A stretch of DNA of 8,525 bases from DSYF01 sp041181065. Lineage in GTDB: Bacteria > Verrucomicrobiota > Verrucomicrobiia > Limisphaerales > DSYF01. The position numbers and the translations under genes were made by a program. Where the stretch lies: positions 1-8,525 of the forward strand of contig JBEGQI010000343.1 in the NCBI GenBank assembly GCA_041181065.1. The letters are read 5' to 3'. Positions within the stretch are counted from its first letter, which is position 1, and each line of letters opens with the position of its first letter. Under the pieces are notes generated by a model. It was not told where the DNA came from and did not search any database. It worked only from the letters and a program-made list of their open reading frames with translations. Below, one piece after another: positions 6,675-8,525 of this stretch.

Positions 6675-6710
6675 ATCAAATGTCGCGAGAACAATTCAAA
6701 AGATTTTACG

Positions 6711-8525
6711 ATGAACGCTGACCACCCAAGCAGGCCCGATTTGACGCGGCGCAAATTCATCCAACTATCCGCCGCGAGTCTGGCTGTGGGGGCGGTGTCG
6801 CCGCAGCTTTTTGCGAGTTCGGAGACTGGAAAAACCAACGTTGAAGCCTTGGCATCAGTCGGGGAGAAATTTAGCTTCGCCATTTTTTCCGACTCGCATA
6901 TTGCCCATGAAAATGATCGCGGGCGTGTGCCGACCAACGCCGTGCGAAACTTGAAACAGGCGGTGGCCGAGGTCAACGCCATGAATCCGCGTCCTGCCTT
7001 CGTCGTGCATTTGGGAGACATGACCCATACTCCGGACGATCAATCCATCGCCCATTGGGAAAAGTGCGTGCGTCCGTTGCGCGTGCCGGAAGTGCTGGTG
7101 CATGGCAATCACGATGGCAATCCGCCCTATCGGTCGTTCTTAGCCATGCAGAAAAAGCGGAATGGCCCGGACTCGCCGTTCTACTCTTTCGATTGTGGCG
7201 CGTGGCATTTTGTGGTGATCCCGTGCAATTTGAACGGCAACGATCCCGGGATTCAGGATTTCTTGCAGCGCATGTTCGCGTTTCTGGAAGCCGACCTTGA
7301 ACAGAATCGTAATCGGCCGACCATCGTCCTGCAACACTTTCACTTTTTGCCCGTGGGTTTGTCACAGACGGAATGGTATTTCTTCAATCTGGAAATCCGG
7401 AAGCGCCTGCTACAGATCTACACCCAGCATGGCAATGTGCGGTGGTCGTTCAATGGTCACGTTCACAACGGCATCAAGGCCTCGGTCAAAACCAGTTGGA
7501 GCTTTCGCGGCATCAATTTCATCAACTGCCCGACCATTATCGAGGGCCGGCCATTTGGGGAGGAATACGCAGGATACGAAACCGGGCTGACGCAGGGTGG
7601 CTACTACCTGGTGGTGGAAGTGGAGAACGAGAGTGTATCGCTGCTCGGCAAGCTGGTGGGACACTCACAAAGCTACGCATATCCAAAAACGTTTCAGGAA
7701 TTTAGCGAGAGCACTGAGCCCAAGCATTTCCGCACGGTAGGTCAACTGCCAGCGGCTTCAACATTCCGCAATGGAGACTTCAATGAGGGGTTGGCTTGCT
7801 GGAGTCTGCCTTGGCGTTATATGCGCGAACAGAAGCCGGTTTATTCCGCCGAAATTCGGGCGGACGACGGGCTGGCCGGGGGCAAAGCTCTGGCTCTGAC
7901 TACGAGAGAAGCAGGTGTGCCGTTTTGGTCGCGTGATGAATACTATGAAGCGGCGCAGATTTGTGCGATTGAACCGGGCAAGCCAGTGCGAGTGTCGGCC
8001 GCTTATAAGCTGAATCAGCTCCCAACTGTCGGTGGCGTCTATTTGCGGTTAGAATTATTGCAGGATGAGGCTTTGGCGTTCCTGATGTTATTCAACTGGG
8101 GAAACTTTGAAGATCGTTCTGATTACTATCCGCGATGTGTGGGCTACGCCGTGACTGGGCGGCAAACCAGTTGGTCATATTTTCAACAGTTGGCTCGCAA
8201 CCAGAGCGGGTTCTACTGGAGGCTGCCGATGGAGGTTGGACGTTGGCATAATCTTGCCGTTGATGTGGCGGAACTTTACAACGGCGCGATGGCCAATCCG
8301 GAGGCGTTTGCCAAAGCCAAGGCCAACAAGCTGCGTGTGGCGGTCGGGACGTGGAACGACCGGCAGATGGATGCCGTCAGCGAGGCGCTCTTTTCCAAAC
8401 TGGCGGTAAATCAGCCGCCCCTTTCCACGCCATCGGTCGTGGACGGAAAACCCTTGGGAGACAGAAACACAATCGCCCAAATTCGGTTCGGGATGGAGCT
8501 TGAGGAACGGGTCAAGCGGGAGAAA
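6711..8525 (+). CDS. Tat-exported calcineurin-like phosphoesterase with lectin-like C-terminal region, 3' end missing
   Basis: The frame runs 605 codons from ATG 6711 to the window edge with no stop. The N-terminus is a twin-arginine signal: LTRRKFIQLS (11-20), hydrophobic ASLAVGAVS, and a likely cut after LFA (33-35), so a folded metalloenzyme is exported. The metallophosphoesterase domain (about 53-320) has every family motif: FSDSH (Asp61, His63), HLGD (Asp103), HGNHD (131-135), QHFH (His209, His211) and NGHVH (248-252). These bind two metal ions and cleave a phosphomonoester or phosphodiester. From about 350, a stretch opening FRNGDFNEGLACW, with GGKALALTTRE (390-400) and IEPGKPVRVSAAYKL (420-434), resembles CBM4/9-type or discoidin-like beta-sandwich modules that bind carbohydrate; a further beta-rich part runs to about 567. 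The gene lies 83 bp after the sulfatase, possibly in the same transcript. The Shine-Dalgarno match is poor. Substrate unknown: phosphorylated glycan, nucleotide or phospholipid are all possible. Confidence 0.94.
   Translation, partial: MNADHPSRPDLTRRKFIQLSAASLAVGAVSPQLFASSETGKTNVEALASVGEKFSFAIFSDSHIAHENDRGRVPTNAVRNLKQAVAEVNAMNPRPAFVVHLGDMTHTPDDQSIAHWEKCVRPLRVPEVLVHGNHDGNPPYRSFLAMQKKRNGPDSPFYSFDCGAWHFVVIPCNLNGNDPGIQDFLQRMFAFLEADLEQNRNRPTIVLQHFHFLPVGLSQTEWYFFNLEIRKRLLQIYTQHGNVRWSFNGHVHNGIKASVKTSWSFRGINFINCPTIIEGRPFGEEYAGYETGLTQGGYYLVVEVENESVSLLGKLVGHSQSYAYPKTFQEFSESTEPKHFRTVGQLPAASTFRNGDFNEGLACWSLPWRYMREQKPVYSAEIRADDGLAGGKALALTTREAGVPFWSRDEYYEAAQICAIEPGKPVRVSAAYKLNQLPTVGGVYLRLELLQDEALAFLMLFNWGNFEDRSDYYPRCVGYAVTGRQTSWSYFQQLARNQSGFYWRLPMEVGRWHNLAVDVAELYNGAMANPEAFAKAKANKLRVAVGTWNDRQMDAVSEALFSKLAVNQPPLSTPSVVDGKPLGDRNTIAQIRFGMELEERVKREK

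Noticed and set aside
6608..7664. Several minus-strand and off-frame open frames of 80-140 codons opposite the phosphoesterase
   Set aside because: The plus-strand frame from 6711 contains all calcineurin-type motifs without interruption; the other frames show no motif.

Overview
The window looks like a chromosomal piece of a free-living, polysaccharide-using bacterium of the PVC group, most likely Verrucomicrobiota (Pedosphaera/Limisphaera-like). This placement is inference from gene content and protein style: a secreted S1 sulfatase, a Tat-exported calcineurin-like phosphoesterase with a lectin-like tail, a FucP/GluP-type sugar permease, and a Y_Y_Y-type sensor kinase with a NarL-type regulator. 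No rRNA or other marker gene is present. The permease end is visibly GC-rich; the two-component genes are visibly less so.

Layout. (1) 1-2346, plus strand: the 3' part of a sugar:proton symporter (MFS), then after 15 bp a PfkB-family sugar kinase. This is an uptake-and-phosphorylation pair, probably one operon. (2) 2347-2418: a short AT-rich convergent gap with only a weak hairpin. (3) 2419-4912, minus strand: a sensor histidine kinase followed by its NarL/LuxR-type response regulator, 25 bp apart. The kinase has a signal peptide, a periplasmic sensor, one transmembrane helix, and HisKA_3 and HATPase domains. (4) 4913-5037: a divergent intergenic region with a tandem 7-bp repeat, a plausible control site. 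(5) 5038-6627, plus strand: a secreted formylglycine-type sulfatase. (6) 6628-6710: a gap holding a perfect 16-bp palindrome. (7) 6711-8525, plus strand: a Tat-exported metallophosphoesterase with a carbohydrate-binding-like C-terminal region, still open at the window edge.

Working model (inference): the sulfatase, and perhaps the phosphoesterase, act outside the cytoplasm on a sulfated or otherwise substituted glycan. The kinase/regulator pair, transcribed divergently from the sulfatase, senses a periplasmic ligand and controls the locus. The permease and kinase take up and trap a released sugar. No glycoside hydrolase, SusC/D pair or sulfatase-maturation enzyme lies in the window, so the polymer and sugar cannot be named.

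The most unusual element is the kinase's sensor. Its Y_Y_Y (beta-sandwich) domain is split by about 180 residues that look like one or two lectin-type modules, and the beta-propeller that usually precedes Y_Y_Y is absent. I saw no tRNA, rRNA, CRISPR array, insertion sequence, attachment site or origin.
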